A stretch of DNA of 64,000 bases from Mediannikoviicoccus vaginalis (GTDB lineage: Bacteria > Bacillota > Clostridia > Tissierellales > Peptoniphilaceae), in NCBI RefSeq assembly GCF_928097925.1, contig NZ_CAKMRI010000001.1, positions 1,674,001 to 1,738,000 on the forward strand, read 5' to 3'. Below the pieces are notes generated by a model. That model saw only the letters and a list, made by a program, of their open reading frames with translations. It had not been told where the DNA came from and searched no databases. Of the stretch, positions 32,898 to 41,635 are shown piece by piece. The position numbers and the translations under genes are program-made. Within the stretch, counting starts at the first letter, position 1; every line of letters starts with the position of its first letter.

Positions 32898-33944
32898 ATG
32901 AAAAGATTTAAAATTTTAATCTGCCTAATCATTTCTGTAGTCCTACTTGGTGGATGCGGAAAAAACAAAGACATTGCCGGAGAAAAACTATATGTGTACA
33001 ACTGGGGCGAGTACATTGACGAATCCATATTAAAAGATTTTGAAAAAGAGACGGGAATCAAAGTTATATATGAAACCTTCACCCAAAACGAAGATATGTA
33101 TATGAGAATAAAGGAAGGTGGATCAAATTACGATGTGGTAGTTCCGTCGGACTATATGATTGAAAGAATGATTAGTGAAGATATGCTTATGGAAATGGAT
33201 ATGTCGAAGCTTTCGAACTTCAAAAACATAGGCGAGGACTATTTAAACATGGAGTACGACCCAGAGCAAAAGTATTCAGTGCCATATTTTTGGGGAACCG
33301 TAGGAATACTTTATAACAAGAAGATGGTAAAAGAAAAGCCCGAGTCATGGAGCGTACTTTGGGACAAAAAATATAAAGACAATATTATAATGATGGACTC
33401 AACAAGGGACTCCATAGGAATTGCGCTAATAAAAGACGGTTATTCAATGAATTCTAGAAATATGAAGGAACTTGAGCAAGCAAAGAATGATTTGATTGAG
33501 CAAAAGAAAATAGTTATGGCATACCTTGTGGACGAGATAAAGAGTCAAATGGTAAACGAAGAAGCAGCCCTTGCACCGGTTTATACGGGAGATGCTATAG
33601 TTGCAATGAACGAAAATGAAAACCTGGATTATGTTATACCAAAAGAGGGTTCAAATATTTGGTTTGACGCCATGGTTATACCAAAGGAAGCAAAGAATGT
33701 GGAAAATGCATATAAATTCATCGACTATGTACTGCGTCCAGAGGTTTCAGCAAAGATTGCAGAATATGTTGAGTACTCTACACCAAACACCGAAGCCTAT
33801 AAGCTTTTAGAAAATGATTTGAACTTTAAAGAAGTGGCCTACCCAGACTTGTCACAGTATCCAAACTTAGAAGTATTTAAAAATCCTTCAGACTACAATA
33901 AGGTTTTTACGGATATATGGGCAGAAGTAAAAGCAGCAAGATAG
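32898..33944 (+). CDS. potD: Spermidine/putrescine-binding lipoprotein PotD
   Basis: This 348-residue extracellular substrate-binding lipoprotein has signal peptide residues 1-19 ending in the lipobox LLGGC, with Cys20 lipidated. The mature sequence starts YVYNWGEYID and has the polyamine-site pattern of PotD (YDVVVPSDYMIERM, YFWGTVGILYN, then LAPVYTGDAIVA). GAGG precedes the ATG. The stop codon TAG is the first part of a family A repeat (ATAGGGG...), whose GAAAGTTTT hairpin probably terminates the operon. Confidence 0.95.
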   Translation: MKRFKILICLIISVVLLGGCGKNKDIAGEKLYVYNWGEYIDESILKDFEKETGIKVIYETFTQNEDMYMRIKEGGSNYDVVVPSDYMIERMISEDMLMEMDMSKLSNFKNIGEDYLNMEYDPEQKYSVPYFWGTVGILYNKKMVKEKPESWSVLWDKKYKDNIIMMDSTRDSIGIALIKDGYSMNSRNMKELEQAKNDLIEQKKIVMAYLVDEIKSQMVNEEAALAPVYTGDAIVAMNENENLDYVIPKEGSNIWFDAMVIPKEAKNVENAYKFIDYVLRPEVSAKIAEYVEYSTPNTEAYKLLENDLNFKEVAYPDLSQYPNLEVFKNPSDYNKVFTDIWAEVKAAR

Positions 33945-34846
33945 GGGAGGAAAGTTTTAAAAAAACTTTCTATGAAAAATTTTGTTTTGTAGGGTTTCAC
34001 CCTACTACTGCTTTATTTTTTATAAGCTGCCTTATTCTAAAAAAGGGCGAGGGACTTAGGAACGTTTCGTATGTTCCTATCCCTCGCCCTTTTAAACCCA
34101 CACCCTGCACCTCCAACGATTCAGGACTGGCCGTCCTGAAAACCTGCTTAATAAGAGGAAGAAAATCTTGTTGGATTTTCTATTTGTGCCTATCGGCACA
34201 TTATTCTTTTTCGTTATACGAAGTATGATAGCCCCACTTGTGTCATTCTGAACGGAAAATTTGCGTAGCAAATTTGTAGCCGAAGAATCTCGGACAGTTT
34301 TTATAAAAACTGTCCGTTTAAGTCTCCTGATTTGTTATCTAGTGTGTTACCATACAACCTTTTTATTTGCCTTCTGGCATTGTTATGAAAGTTTTATAAA
34401 CTTACAGCAATATTTTTATACAATTTATTTTTTTCTAATCTCAGGGTAAGGATGAATGGGATTGCGATTTCCCCTCATATCCTTACCCTGAAACCCGAAC
34501 CTTTTACACCCTTAACACGCTTGGGGATACCCCAAACCCCAATGAAAGAGGAAGAAAATCTTGTTGGATTTTCTTCTATTCTTTATTTTTGTTTTGTAGT
34601 TTTCAACCTACCTAGGAATATTATCCTCCCGCTATGTTATACTGAGCGAGCGAATGCGAGTTCTTGACCTAACAGAAGACGGAGTCTTCGTTGTAGGTCA
34701 AATGTCGATCTCGTTTCACTTTCCGACAGGAAAGTGTCAGAAGGCGACCGAAGTATCTCGAACGCTTTTTTTAAAAAGTGTTCGCTAAAGTCTCATAATA
34801 TATTTTTCAAGGTATAATAAACTTATAACTTCCAACTTCCAAATTC
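33940..34846. repeat. Large repeat mosaic between potD and yaaA (A4, B, A3, D)
   Basis: No gene is supported in 900 bp. Family A copy A4 (about 33940-34180) begins at the potD stop with a GAAAGTTTT/AAACTTTC hairpin. It continues with TAGGGT/ACCCTA, a 13-bp stem AAAGGGCGAGGGA/TCCCTCGCCCTTT, and GAAAATC/GATTTTC-type arms. Family B (34241-34292) has AAATTTGCG/GCAAATTT arms and is followed by an ACAGTTTTTA/TAAAAACTGT hairpin. Family A copy A3 (about 34438-34585) has CAGGGTAAGGAT/ATCCTTACCCTG arms and the GGGGATACCCC block. Family D (34661-34750) follows, with GAGCGAGCG sequence before it. The open frames here run through repeats and are not genes. Confidence 0.8.
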
Positions 34847-35560
34847 TTATTTTACAAACACAAACTGCCCTTTATCCGACAATTCATCATCGTACTTATA
34901 CCCATCCACATCAAACAACTTTATTTCTTCCAGGTTCGCAATTTTGTTTCTACAAATATAATTTAGCATTGCTCCCCTTGCTTTTTTTGATGTTGTTGAG
35001 TGTTGTTTTAATTTGCCTTCTCTTCTTTCGAAAAATTCAAAGTCATACATTTTAAATTTATTTCTATCTAATAGGCTTGAAAACTCATTTGATGCCAGGT
35101 TTAAAATCACTTCTTCTTTATTAAAGGCTTTATTGTATTCCTCTTTCCAAAAGTTTTTTAAACTTTCGCCATTTACTTTTAACTTTGTATTAAAGTCCAG
35201 GCGATATGGCCTGACTAATTTTTCAGGGCATAGAGGACCATAAAATGTGGAGAGTATTTTTAAATGTTCATCCATATATTTTCTTTCGTCTTCTTTTAAG
35301 CTTGTAACATCAAATGAACGAAAGGCCAGTCCATTATACATCTCTATTGCTCTATAGCTTTCGCTCTTTTCAAAGTCTTCTATATACATCAAAACTTCTT
35401 TTGCAACTTTATCTGAAATTTTGTAGATTTCTCTTATTTCTTCTTCTTTTAATTTTTTTAATTCATCAATTATAATTTTAGTTTTTTCATTAAATTCAGT
35501 TTTTTCTTCTATTGGTCTATTAAAAGCCATTTCTTTACTTGGGGAAAATATTATTTTCAT
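34847..35560 (-). CDS. yaaA: YaaA (DUF328) peroxide-stress protein
   Basis: This 237-residue protein matches YaaA throughout: MKIIFSPSKEM at the N-terminus, AIEMYNGLAFRSFD, YGPLCPEKLVRPYRLDF and QHSTTSKKARGAMLNYI. In E. coli the protein lowers free iron and protects DNA under peroxide stress. GGAGG precedes the ATG. It stands alone and convergent to potD, divergent from the Feo operon, which fits an iron-related theme. Confidence 0.94.
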   Translation of the reverse strand: MKIIFSPSKEMAFNRPIEEKTEFNEKTKIIIDELKKLKEEEIREIYKISDKVAKEVLMYIEDFEKSESYRAIEMYNGLAFRSFDVTSLKEDERKYMDEHLKILSTFYGPLCPEKLVRPYRLDFNTKLKVNGESLKNFWKEEYNKAFNKEEVILNLASNEFSSLLDRNKFKMYDFEFFERREGKLKQHSTTSKKARGAMLNYICRNKIANLEEIKLFDVDGYKYDDELSDKGQFVFVK

Positions 35561-35653
35561 TATCCACCTCCAAGATAATTATAACAAAGTTAAAAATTTT
35601 TTTTAATTCACGACGAAAGCATAGAAAAGTGAATAGATTTGTGTTATTATATT

Positions 35654-35672
35654 GATAGTGATTAAGGTTATC
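35654..35672 (+). promoter_or_regulatory. Candidate Fur box upstream of feoA
   Basis: GATAGTGATTAAGGTTATC matches the 19-bp Fur consensus (GATAATGATAATCATTATC) at 14 positions and lies within a longer TTGATA...TATCAA inverted repeat, 38 bp before the first feoA. Iron repression of the operon is the likely consequence. Confidence 0.65.
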
Positions 35673-35709
35673 AATATCAGGGTATTTATTATCAATTAGA
35701 GGTGAGTGA

Positions 35710-35934
35710 ATGAACTTATTAATGGCACCTTTGGAAAAGGAGCTAGAAATAATAAAGGTAAGAGATAAGTTTGCTGAACGCGAAGACAATGATCGCCATT
35801 TGAGTAATCTTGGGTTTGTTGAAGGAGCTAAAGTAACTATCATATCTGAACAAGGTGGTAATTTAATTGTGAAGGTAAAGGGATCAAGAGTTGCCATCGG
35901 TAAAGATATAGCAAAAAAAATTATAGTAGCTTAG
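35710..35934 (+). CDS. feoA: FeoA-domain protein (first copy)
   Basis: This 74-residue SH3-like FeoA protein has MAPLEKELEIIKVR, then LSNLGFVEGAKVTIISEQGGNLIVKVKGSRVAIGKDIAKKIIV, the usual strand order. FeoA assists the FeoB ferrous iron channel at the membrane, though its exact action is debated. GAGGTGAG precedes the ATG. A second feoA follows 9 bp later. Confidence 0.9.
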   Translation: MNLLMAPLEKELEIIKVRDKFAEREDNDRHLSNLGFVEGAKVTIISEQGGNLIVKVKGSRVAIGKDIAKKIIVA

Positions 35935-35943
35935 GAGGTACAT

Positions 35944-36180
35944 ATGACTTTAAGAGAGGCAAAGGTTGGTTCTTATTATGTGGTCAAAAAAATTGAAGGC
36001 AAGGGACCACTAAAGAGAAGAATCATGGACATGGGAATTACAAAGGGAACAAAACTTTATGTTAGAAAGGTTGCACCTTTGGGAGATCCTGTCCAAATAA
36101 ACATAAGAAATTATGAGTTAAGCATCAGACGTGACGATGCAAACATGATTATTGTTGAAGAAACTGTGGATAATGATTAA
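35944..36180 (+). CDS. feoA: FeoA-domain protein (second copy)
   Basis: The 78-residue protein has the FeoA pattern TLREAKVGSYYVVKKIEGKGPLKRRIMDMGITKGTKLYVRKVAPLGDPVQINIRNYELSIRR split across the fold; this is the more canonical of the two copies. AGGAGGT precedes the ATG. The two FeoA proteins differ greatly in sequence, so they are not a recent tandem duplication and may do different jobs. feoB follows 13 bp later. Confidence 0.93.
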   Translation: MTLREAKVGSYYVVKKIEGKGPLKRRIMDMGITKGTKLYVRKVAPLGDPVQINIRNYELSIRRDDANMIIVEETVDND

Positions 36181-36193
36181 GGAGAATTGAGAA

Positions 36194-38338
36194 ATGAACA
36201 TAACAATAGCATTAGCCGGAAACCCGAATAGTGGTAAGTCAACACTATTTAATGCCCTTACTGGTTCTCATCAATATGTGGGTAACTGGCCAGGGGTAAC
36301 TGTAGAAAAGAAAACCGGTATCTACAAAAAGGATAAGGAAGTAAGTATAACTGACCTTCCAGGAATTTATTCTTTGTCACCATACACTTTGGAAGAGGTT
36401 GTATCTAGAAATTACTTAATGAATGAAAAGGTAGATGTAATCATAGACGTTGTTGATGCAACTAATATTGAGCGTAACTTATACCTTGCAACACAACTTT
36501 CTGAACTTGGTATTCCTCTTGTTATAGCTTTGAACATGATGGACGTGGTTAGAAGAAATGGCGAAGTGATAGACTCAAAGGAAATCGAAAAGAAATTAAA
36601 TTGTAAAGTTGTTGAGATATCAGCACTAAGAGAAGAAAACATAGATAACCTGATTTCTACTGCAAAGTCTTATGCAGGCACAAAGCACTCTGAAATTAAG
36701 ACATTCGATGAAGATGTAGAAAAGTACTTAACTGAAATTGAAGAAATTGTTGCTTCAATTAAAAATCACCCTTCAAAGAGATGGATAGCAATAAAGTTAT
36801 TTGAAGAGGATGAAAAAATCACCGAAGAAATTGCAATAACTCTTGATGAAAAAACAAAAGTTGACGAAGTTATTAAGAGAGCCTGTGAAGAGTTTGATGA
36901 CGACGGTGAAGGTATTATCACCGATGCAAGATATGAATATGTATCTGGAGTTACAAAGGACACTGTAAAGAAGAAAAAGAAAGGCCTTTCAAGGACTGAC
37001 AAGATAGACAAAATTGTTACTAATAGATTTTTGGCAATACCAATTTTTGTAGTTGTTATGACATTTATTTATTATATAGCAGTTGAACTTGTAGGTGGTC
37101 CTGTAAACGACTGGTGGGCGGACGAACTTCTTGGAGAAACAATTCCAAATGCAGTTAATGGCTTTTTAGAAAACCATGGGGCATCACCAATGGTTTCATC
37201 CCTTGTAGGTAATGGTATAATCGGTGGTGTTGGTGCAGTACTAGGTTTCTTACCTGTAATTGCAACAATATTCTTCCTTGTATCCATCTTGGAAGATGTG
37301 GGATATATGGCAAGAATTGCATTTATCCTAGACAGAGTATTTAGAAAGTTTGGACTTTCAGGAAAATCTTTCATTCCAATCCTTATAGGAACTGGATGTT
37401 CAATTCCAGGAATCATGGGAACAAGGACAATTGAAAACGACAACGACAGAAGAATGACCATAACTGTTGCTTCATTTATGCCATGTGGAGCGAAGACTGA
37501 AATCATAGCAATGTTTGGTGCGGTTTTAGGTGGAGTTTGGTGGTATGCACCTCTATGGTACTTTGCGGGAATACTTGCGGTAATAATTTCTGGAGTTATC
37601 TTAAAGAAGACAAGCAGATTCCAAGGAGACCCGGCACCATTTGTAATGGAACTTCCAGAGTACCATATGCCAAGTATGAAAAATGTATTTAAAGCAACTG
37701 GACATAGATGTAAGGCATTTATTGTTAAGGCGGGAACCCTTATCTTACTATCAGCACTTGTAATTTGGTTATTTACTAACATCTCAATTCATGGAGAGTT
37801 TATAAGCTTTGAAGATAATGGAACAGAATCAATCCTTGCATTTATAGGAAGAAAACTTTCATTTATGTTTGCACCTCTTGGATTTGGAGACTGGATGGCA
37901 ACAGTTGCAACCTTCTTCGGACTTGCTGCTAAGGAAGTTGTTGTAAGTACCTATGGTGTAGTTTCAGGAATAGGCGCTGAAGCCGGTGGAGATGCTATGA
38001 GAAGAGTAATCCTTGAAAACTTCAACACCGTTTCAATGTTCTCATTCATCCTATTTAACCAACTTACCCTACCATGCTTTGGAGCACTGGGAGCGATTAA
38101 AGAAGAAATGGGATCATCAAAATGGTTTAGATTTGCCTTACTATATCAACTATTCTTCTCCTACACAATAGCTTTCATGGTTTATCAAATTGGTGCATTT
38201 GCGGTTTTAAAAACAGGATTTAATATTGCAACTGCCATTGCATTTGTAATATTAGCGCTATATCTATACCTAATATTTAGACCAAATAAATATAAGAATA
38301 GCCAAGGAGCTTTAAACTATTCAGTAAGTGAATATTAA
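36194..38338 (+). CDS. feoB: Ferrous iron transport protein FeoB
   Basis: This 714-residue membrane GTPase imports Fe(II). The N-terminal G domain has G1 GNPNSGKSTLFNALTG, G3 ITDLPGIYSLSP and G4 ALNMMDV. A helical GDI-like domain follows to about residue 270. The C-terminal half has about eight helices in two Gate domains, with the conserved cysteines of GTGCSIPGIMGTRT and FMPCGAKTEI. It is full length and intact, made after two feoA genes and before a Cys-rich FeoB-associated protein. Confidence 0.96.
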   Translation: MNITIALAGNPNSGKSTLFNALTGSHQYVGNWPGVTVEKKTGIYKKDKEVSITDLPGIYSLSPYTLEEVVSRNYLMNEKVDVIIDVVDATNIERNLYLATQLSELGIPLVIALNMMDVVRRNGEVIDSKEIEKKLNCKVVEISALREENIDNLISTAKSYAGTKHSEIKTFDEDVEKYLTEIEEIVASIKNHPSKRWIAIKLFEEDEKITEEIAITLDEKTKVDEVIKRACEEFDDDGEGIITDARYEYVSGVTKDTVKKKKKGLSRTDKIDKIVTNRFLAIPIFVVVMTFIYYIAVELVGGPVNDWWADELLGETIPNAVNGFLENHGASPMVSSLVGNGIIGGVGAVLGFLPVIATIFFLVSILEDVGYMARIAFILDRVFRKFGLSGKSFIPILIGTGCSIPGIMGTRTIENDNDRRMTITVASFMPCGAKTEIIAMFGAVLGGVWWYAPLWYFAGILAVIISGVILKKTSRFQGDPAPFVMELPEYHMPSMKNVFKATGHRCKAFIVKAGTLILLSALVIWLFTNISIHGEFISFEDNGTESILAFIGRKLSFMFAPLGFGDWMATVATFFGLAAKEVVVSTYGVVSGIGAEAGGDAMRRVILENFNTVSMFSFILFNQLTLPCFGALGAIKEEMGSSKWFRFALLYQLFFSYTIAFMVYQIGAFAVLKTGFNIATAIAFVILALYLYLIFRPNKYKNSQGALNYSVSEY

Positions 38339-38355
38339 AAGAAAGAAGTGGTAGA

Positions 38356-38505
38356 ATGATTGACTACATTATAATTGGGCTTGTAATAATATTAGCCATA
38401 TTTGCAATAAGAAGAGTTATAAAGAACAAGGGCACTTGTGACTGTGGATGTGAATGCAGCAAAGGCTGCCACGGTTGCCCAGTAAATGAAAAAAAAAAAT
38501 ATTAA
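38356..38505 (+). CDS. FeoB-associated Cys-rich membrane protein
   Basis: This 49-residue protein has one N-terminal hydrophobic helix (residues 3-18, YIIIGLVIILAIFAIR), a basic stretch, and then the cysteine cluster CDCGCECSKGCHGCP at residues 28-42 (seven Cys). This is the form of the small FeoB-associated proteins found at the end of feo operons, possibly handling iron at the inner face. It starts 17 bp after feoB and is followed by a terminator. Confidence 0.85.
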   Translation: MIDYIIIGLVIILAIFAIRRVIKNKGTCDCGCECSKGCHGCPVNEKKKY

Positions 38506-38534
38506 GCGTTCGTCTTATGATGGACGCTTTTTAT
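38504..38534 (+). terminator. Terminator of the feo operon
   Basis: AGCGT and ACGCT pair around a 13-nt loop and are followed by five T. Confidence 0.75.
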
Positions 38535-38583
38535 TTGCCAATTTATTCCATAAGATATATAATTTATGTGAATAAAATTTAAT

Positions 38584-38664
38584 ACAGGGGAGCTCGTGTG
38601 CCGGGCTGAGAGGAAGTCAGAACTTCGACCCTTATACCTGATGTGGATAATGCCGCCGTAGGAA
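38584..38664 (+). promoter_or_regulatory. TPP riboswitch (THI element)
   Basis: The conserved thi-box pieces are all present: GGGGAGCTCG, GCCGGGCTGAGAGG, GACCCTTATACCTGATGTGGATAATGCC (split across the core) and the closing GCCGTAGGAA. Thiamine pyrophosphate binding would favour the terminator just downstream and shut off thiM-thiE-HAD-thiD-tenA. Confidence 0.95.
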
Positions 38665-38673
38665 ATTGAAATT

Positions 38674-38702
38674 AGGAGGACCTACGTGTCCTCTTTTTTT
38701 TA
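38674..38702 (+). terminator. Riboswitch-controlled terminator
   Basis: AGGAGGAC and GTCCTCT pair around CTACGT and are followed by eight T, 26 bp before thiM. Confidence 0.9.
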
Positions 38703-38728
38703 TAAAAATTATTTGATAAGGAGTTAAT

Positions 38729-39550
38729 ATGTTTAAAGAAATTTTTGAGAATGTTAGAGAAAATGCGCCACTAATTCATAATATTACAAATTATGTAACT
38801 GTAAATGACGTTGCCAATATGCTTATAGCCTGTGGAGCAGCTCCAATTATGGCAGATGATAAGAAAGAAGTTTGTGAGATAACATCAATCTGCACTGGAT
38901 TAAATATAAATATTGGTACATTAAACGAAAGGACAATAGACTCCATGTTAATTGCAGGAAAGAAGGCAAATGAAATGGGACACCCTGTCGTACTAGATCC
39001 TGTTGGAGTGGGAGCGTCAAACTTAAGGACGGAAACAGCGATAAAACTAATTGAAGAAATTCAGTTTGATGCTATTCGTGGAAATATTTCAGAGATAAAG
39101 ACCCTTGCCCTTGGTAGTGGTAGGACAAAGGGAGTTGACGCTGATGCGGCGGATGAAATAAATGAAGGCAATATGGACAGTGTAATTGAAATGGCGAAGA
39201 GTTTTTCTAAAAACACCAAGTCAATTATTACCATAACTGGCAAGGTGGATATTATAACTGATGGCGAAAGGGTTTTTAAAATAAGTAATGGCCACGAGAA
39301 GATGTCCCATGTTTCAGGAACTGGATGTCAACTGTCAGCAGTAAGCTGTGCATTTATCTGTGCAAATAGAGATAGAAAGCTTGAATCGGTTGCAGCGGCA
39401 GTTAGCGCCATGGGCCTTGCTGGAGAAATTGCATATAAAAGGCTTGGAGAGCTGGATGGTAATTTAAGTTATAGAAATTATATTATTGACGCCATGTATA
39501 ATTTGACTCCATTAGCACTTGAAGAAGGAGCAAAGTATGAAATTATCTAA
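38729..39550 (+). CDS. thiM: Hydroxyethylthiazole kinase
   Basis: This 273-residue kinase phosphorylates the thiazole half of thiamine for salvage. The N-terminal signature is PLIHNITNYVTVNDVANMLIACGAAPIMADD. The catalytic Cys/Gly region is HVSGTGCQLSAVSCAF (about residues 193-208), and the conserved VLDPVGVGAS is present. AAGGAG precedes the ATG. It is first in a TPP-controlled operon and overlaps thiE by 14 bp. Confidence 0.96.
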   Translation: MFKEIFENVRENAPLIHNITNYVTVNDVANMLIACGAAPIMADDKKEVCEITSICTGLNINIGTLNERTIDSMLIAGKKANEMGHPVVLDPVGVGASNLRTETAIKLIEEIQFDAIRGNISEIKTLALGSGRTKGVDADAADEINEGNMDSVIEMAKSFSKNTKSIITITGKVDIITDGERVFKISNGHEKMSHVSGTGCQLSAVSCAFICANRDRKLESVAAAVSAMGLAGEIAYKRLGELDGNLSYRNYIIDAMYNLTPLALEEGAKYEII

Positions 39551-40178
39551 TACACATATGTTACTCTACGCAGTTACAGACAGGAGATGGAGCGAAGGTA
39601 CGACTCTTTATGAACAGGTTGAACAGGCTCTACAAGGTGGAGTTAGCACACTGCAACTTCGTGAAAAGAACTTAGGTGACGAAGAGTTTTTAAAGGAAGC
39701 CTTAGAGATAAAAGAACTTTGCAAGAAATATGATGTTCCACTGATTATAAATGACAATGTGGAAGTGGCGATTAAATGTGGTGCCGATGGTGTTCATGTT
39801 GGTCAAGAGGATATGGAAGCTTCAAAGGTTAGAGAAAAAGTTGGACCTGACATGATAATTGGAGTTTCTGCCCATAATGTGGAAGAAGCAAGAAGGGCAG
39901 TTTCAAATGGGGCAGACTACCTTGGAGTTGGTGCAGTATTTAGTACATCCACCAAGGATGACGTGGATGTGTTAAGTAAAGAGACTCTTAAAGATATCTG
40001 CTTGGCAGTTGACGTTCCAGTGGTTGCCATAGGTGGAATAAATCAAAATAACATCTTAGAACTAAAGGGAACTGGTGTGGATGGAGTTGCTGTTGTAAGT
40101 GCCATCTTCTCATCAGAAAATATTGTAGAAACCTGTAAAAAACTTCGTAAGCTTTCAGAAGAAATGGTAAGGCCATGA
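39537..40178 (+). CDS. thiE: Thiamine-phosphate synthase
   Basis: This 213-residue TIM-barrel enzyme joins HMP-diphosphate and thiazole phosphate. I start it at 39537 (AAGGAGC upstream) rather than 39519. Diagnostic segments are LQLREKN, PLIINDNVEVAIKCGADGVHVGQED, VGAVFSTSTK and VVAIGGINQNN. All are intact. It overlaps the HAD gene by 4 bp. Confidence 0.95.
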   Translation: MKLSNTHMLLYAVTDRRWSEGTTLYEQVEQALQGGVSTLQLREKNLGDEEFLKEALEIKELCKKYDVPLIINDNVEVAIKCGADGVHVGQEDMEASKVREKVGPDMIIGVSAHNVEEARRAVSNGADYLGVGAVFSTSTKDDVDVLSKETLKDICLAVDVPVVAIGGINQNNILELKGTGVDGVAVVSAIFSSENIVETCKKLRKLSEEMVRP

Positions 40179-40831
40179 TAAAAAATATTATATTTGACTT
40201 TGATGGAACGCTTTTTGACTCCATGATAATTTGGGAAGATCTTGGAGAGAGATTTATAAAAAAGCTTGGCAAGAAACCAAAGGAGAATTTAAGTTTTGAA
40301 ATAAGAAATATGAGTATGAAAGAATCTGCCATCTACCTTCAACAAGAGTATGATATTAACATTTCAGTGGAAGAGATAATTTCAGGTATTAATAAAATGT
40401 TAGAAGATTTTTATATAAATGAAGTTTTGCCAAAGGAAGGCATTGTAGAGTTTTTAGAAGAACTTAATCAAAGAAAAGTCTCCATGTGTATAGCCACAGC
40501 TACGGACAAATACCTTATTGAAGCAGCGTTAAAAAGATGTAATATTGAAAAGTATTTCAAAGAAATCTTCACATGTGGAGAAGTTGGAGAGAGCAAATAT
40601 AGCCCAAAGATATATAGGGAAGCTTTAAAGTTTTTAAATGGAAATAGAAAGGATACCTTGGTGTTTGAAGATGCGGTATATGCGGCGGCAACTGCAAAAG
40701 AAGATGGATTCAAAGTGGTTTCCGTTTATGACAAGAGCGAAGAAAAACAGGAATTATTAAAAGAGATTTCGCAATTTTATTTAAAAGACTTTTTAAGTAT
40801 AGACAGTTTATTAAGACAGATGGAGGAATAG
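40175..40831 (+). CDS. HAD-family phosphatase in the thiamine operon
   Basis: The 218-residue HAD hydrolase has motif I FDFDGTLFDS (nucleophile Asp9, general acid Asp11), motif II CIATATD and motif III/IV DTLVFEDAVYAAATAKEDG. A helical cap lies between motifs I and II. It overlaps thiE and abuts thiD, so it is controlled by the TPP riboswitch. A phosphatase for thiamine phosphate or an HMP-phosphate intermediate is the natural guess, but the substrate cannot be read from sequence. Confidence 0.88.
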   Translation: MIKNIIFDFDGTLFDSMIIWEDLGERFIKKLGKKPKENLSFEIRNMSMKESAIYLQQEYDINISVEEIISGINKMLEDFYINEVLPKEGIVEFLEELNQRKVSMCIATATDKYLIEAALKRCNIEKYFKEIFTCGEVGESKYSPKIYREALKFLNGNRKDTLVFEDAVYAAATAKEDGFKVVSVYDKSEEKQELLKEISQFYLKDFLSIDSLLRQMEE

Positions 40832-41635
40832 ATGAAAACAGCATTAACAATAGCAGGCTCTGACAGCAGTGGAGGAGCGGGAATTCAAGCAGATATAAAG
40901 ACTATGACAATGAATAATGTGTTTGCAATGAGTGCAATTACAGCCCTAACTGCGCAAAACACCCAGGGAGTGAAGGGGATTTTAGAATCAAGTCCAGAGT
41001 TTTTAAAATCACAACTTGACTGTATCTTTGAAGATATATTTCCCGATGCTGTTAAAATCGGAATGGTGTCTTCAGGTGAGTTAATAGAAGTAATTGCAGA
41101 AAGGCTTGTTCACTACGATGCAAAAAATATTGTTGTGGACCCAGTAATGGTTGCAACATCAGGATCAAATTTGATGAAAACAGATGCCGTTGAAAAACTT
41201 GCAAAGCTCCTTTTTCCAATTGCAACGGTTATAACGCCAAATATTCCAGAAGGGGAAGTGCTTTCAGAAATCAAAATAGAATCTGAAGAAGATATGCTAA
41301 AGGCGGCCCAAAAAATTGGCGAAAAATACAATGTGGCTGTGCTACTAAAGGGCGGACATAGCATAAATGATGCAAATGACCTTCTCTATGAAGATGGAGA
41401 ATTTACATGGTTTAAAGGAAGTCGCATTGAAAATCCAAATACACATGGAACTGGATGCACACTATCCAGTGCAATAGCATCAAACTTAGCAAAGGGATTT
41501 GACTTGAAGGAGTCTATTAGAAGAGCAAAGGACTATATCTCAGATGCCCTTGGAGCCATGCTAGACCTTGGTAAAGGCAGTGGACCAATGGCGCATAACT
41601 TCAATTTAAATGGAAAATATTCAAAGGAGGCTTAA
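40832..41635 (+). CDS. thiD: Hydroxymethylpyrimidine (phosphate) kinase
   Basis: This 267-residue ribokinase-fold enzyme phosphorylates HMP and HMP-phosphate. The start motif is LTIAGSDSSGGAGIQADIKTMT. VVDPVMVATSG is in the middle, and the anion-hole motif NTHGTGCTLSSAIAS (about residues 205-219) is intact. It lies directly between the HAD phosphatase and tenA with no gap (stop and start adjoining). Confidence 0.95.
   Translation: MKTALTIAGSDSSGGAGIQADIKTMTMNNVFAMSAITALTAQNTQGVKGILESSPEFLKSQLDCIFEDIFPDAVKIGMVSSGELIEVIAERLVHYDAKNIVVDPVMVATSGSNLMKTDAVEKLAKLLFPIATVITPNIPEGEVLSEIKIESEEDMLKAAQKIGEKYNVAVLLKGGHSINDANDLLYEDGEFTWFKGSRIENPNTHGTGCTLSSAIASNLAKGFDLKESIRRAKDYISDALGAMLDLGKGSGPMAHNFNLNGKYSKEA

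Noticed and set aside
33917-34667. Three plus-strand open frames (103, 62 and 71 codons) between potD and yaaA
   Set aside because: They run through family A and B repeat copies, the first overlaps potD in another frame, composition is not protein-like, and the arms of the hairpins dictate the sequence.
37072-37782. 236-codon minus-strand frame opposite feoB
   Set aside because: It is an antisense shadow of the feoB membrane domain, with no ribosome site and no recognisable family.
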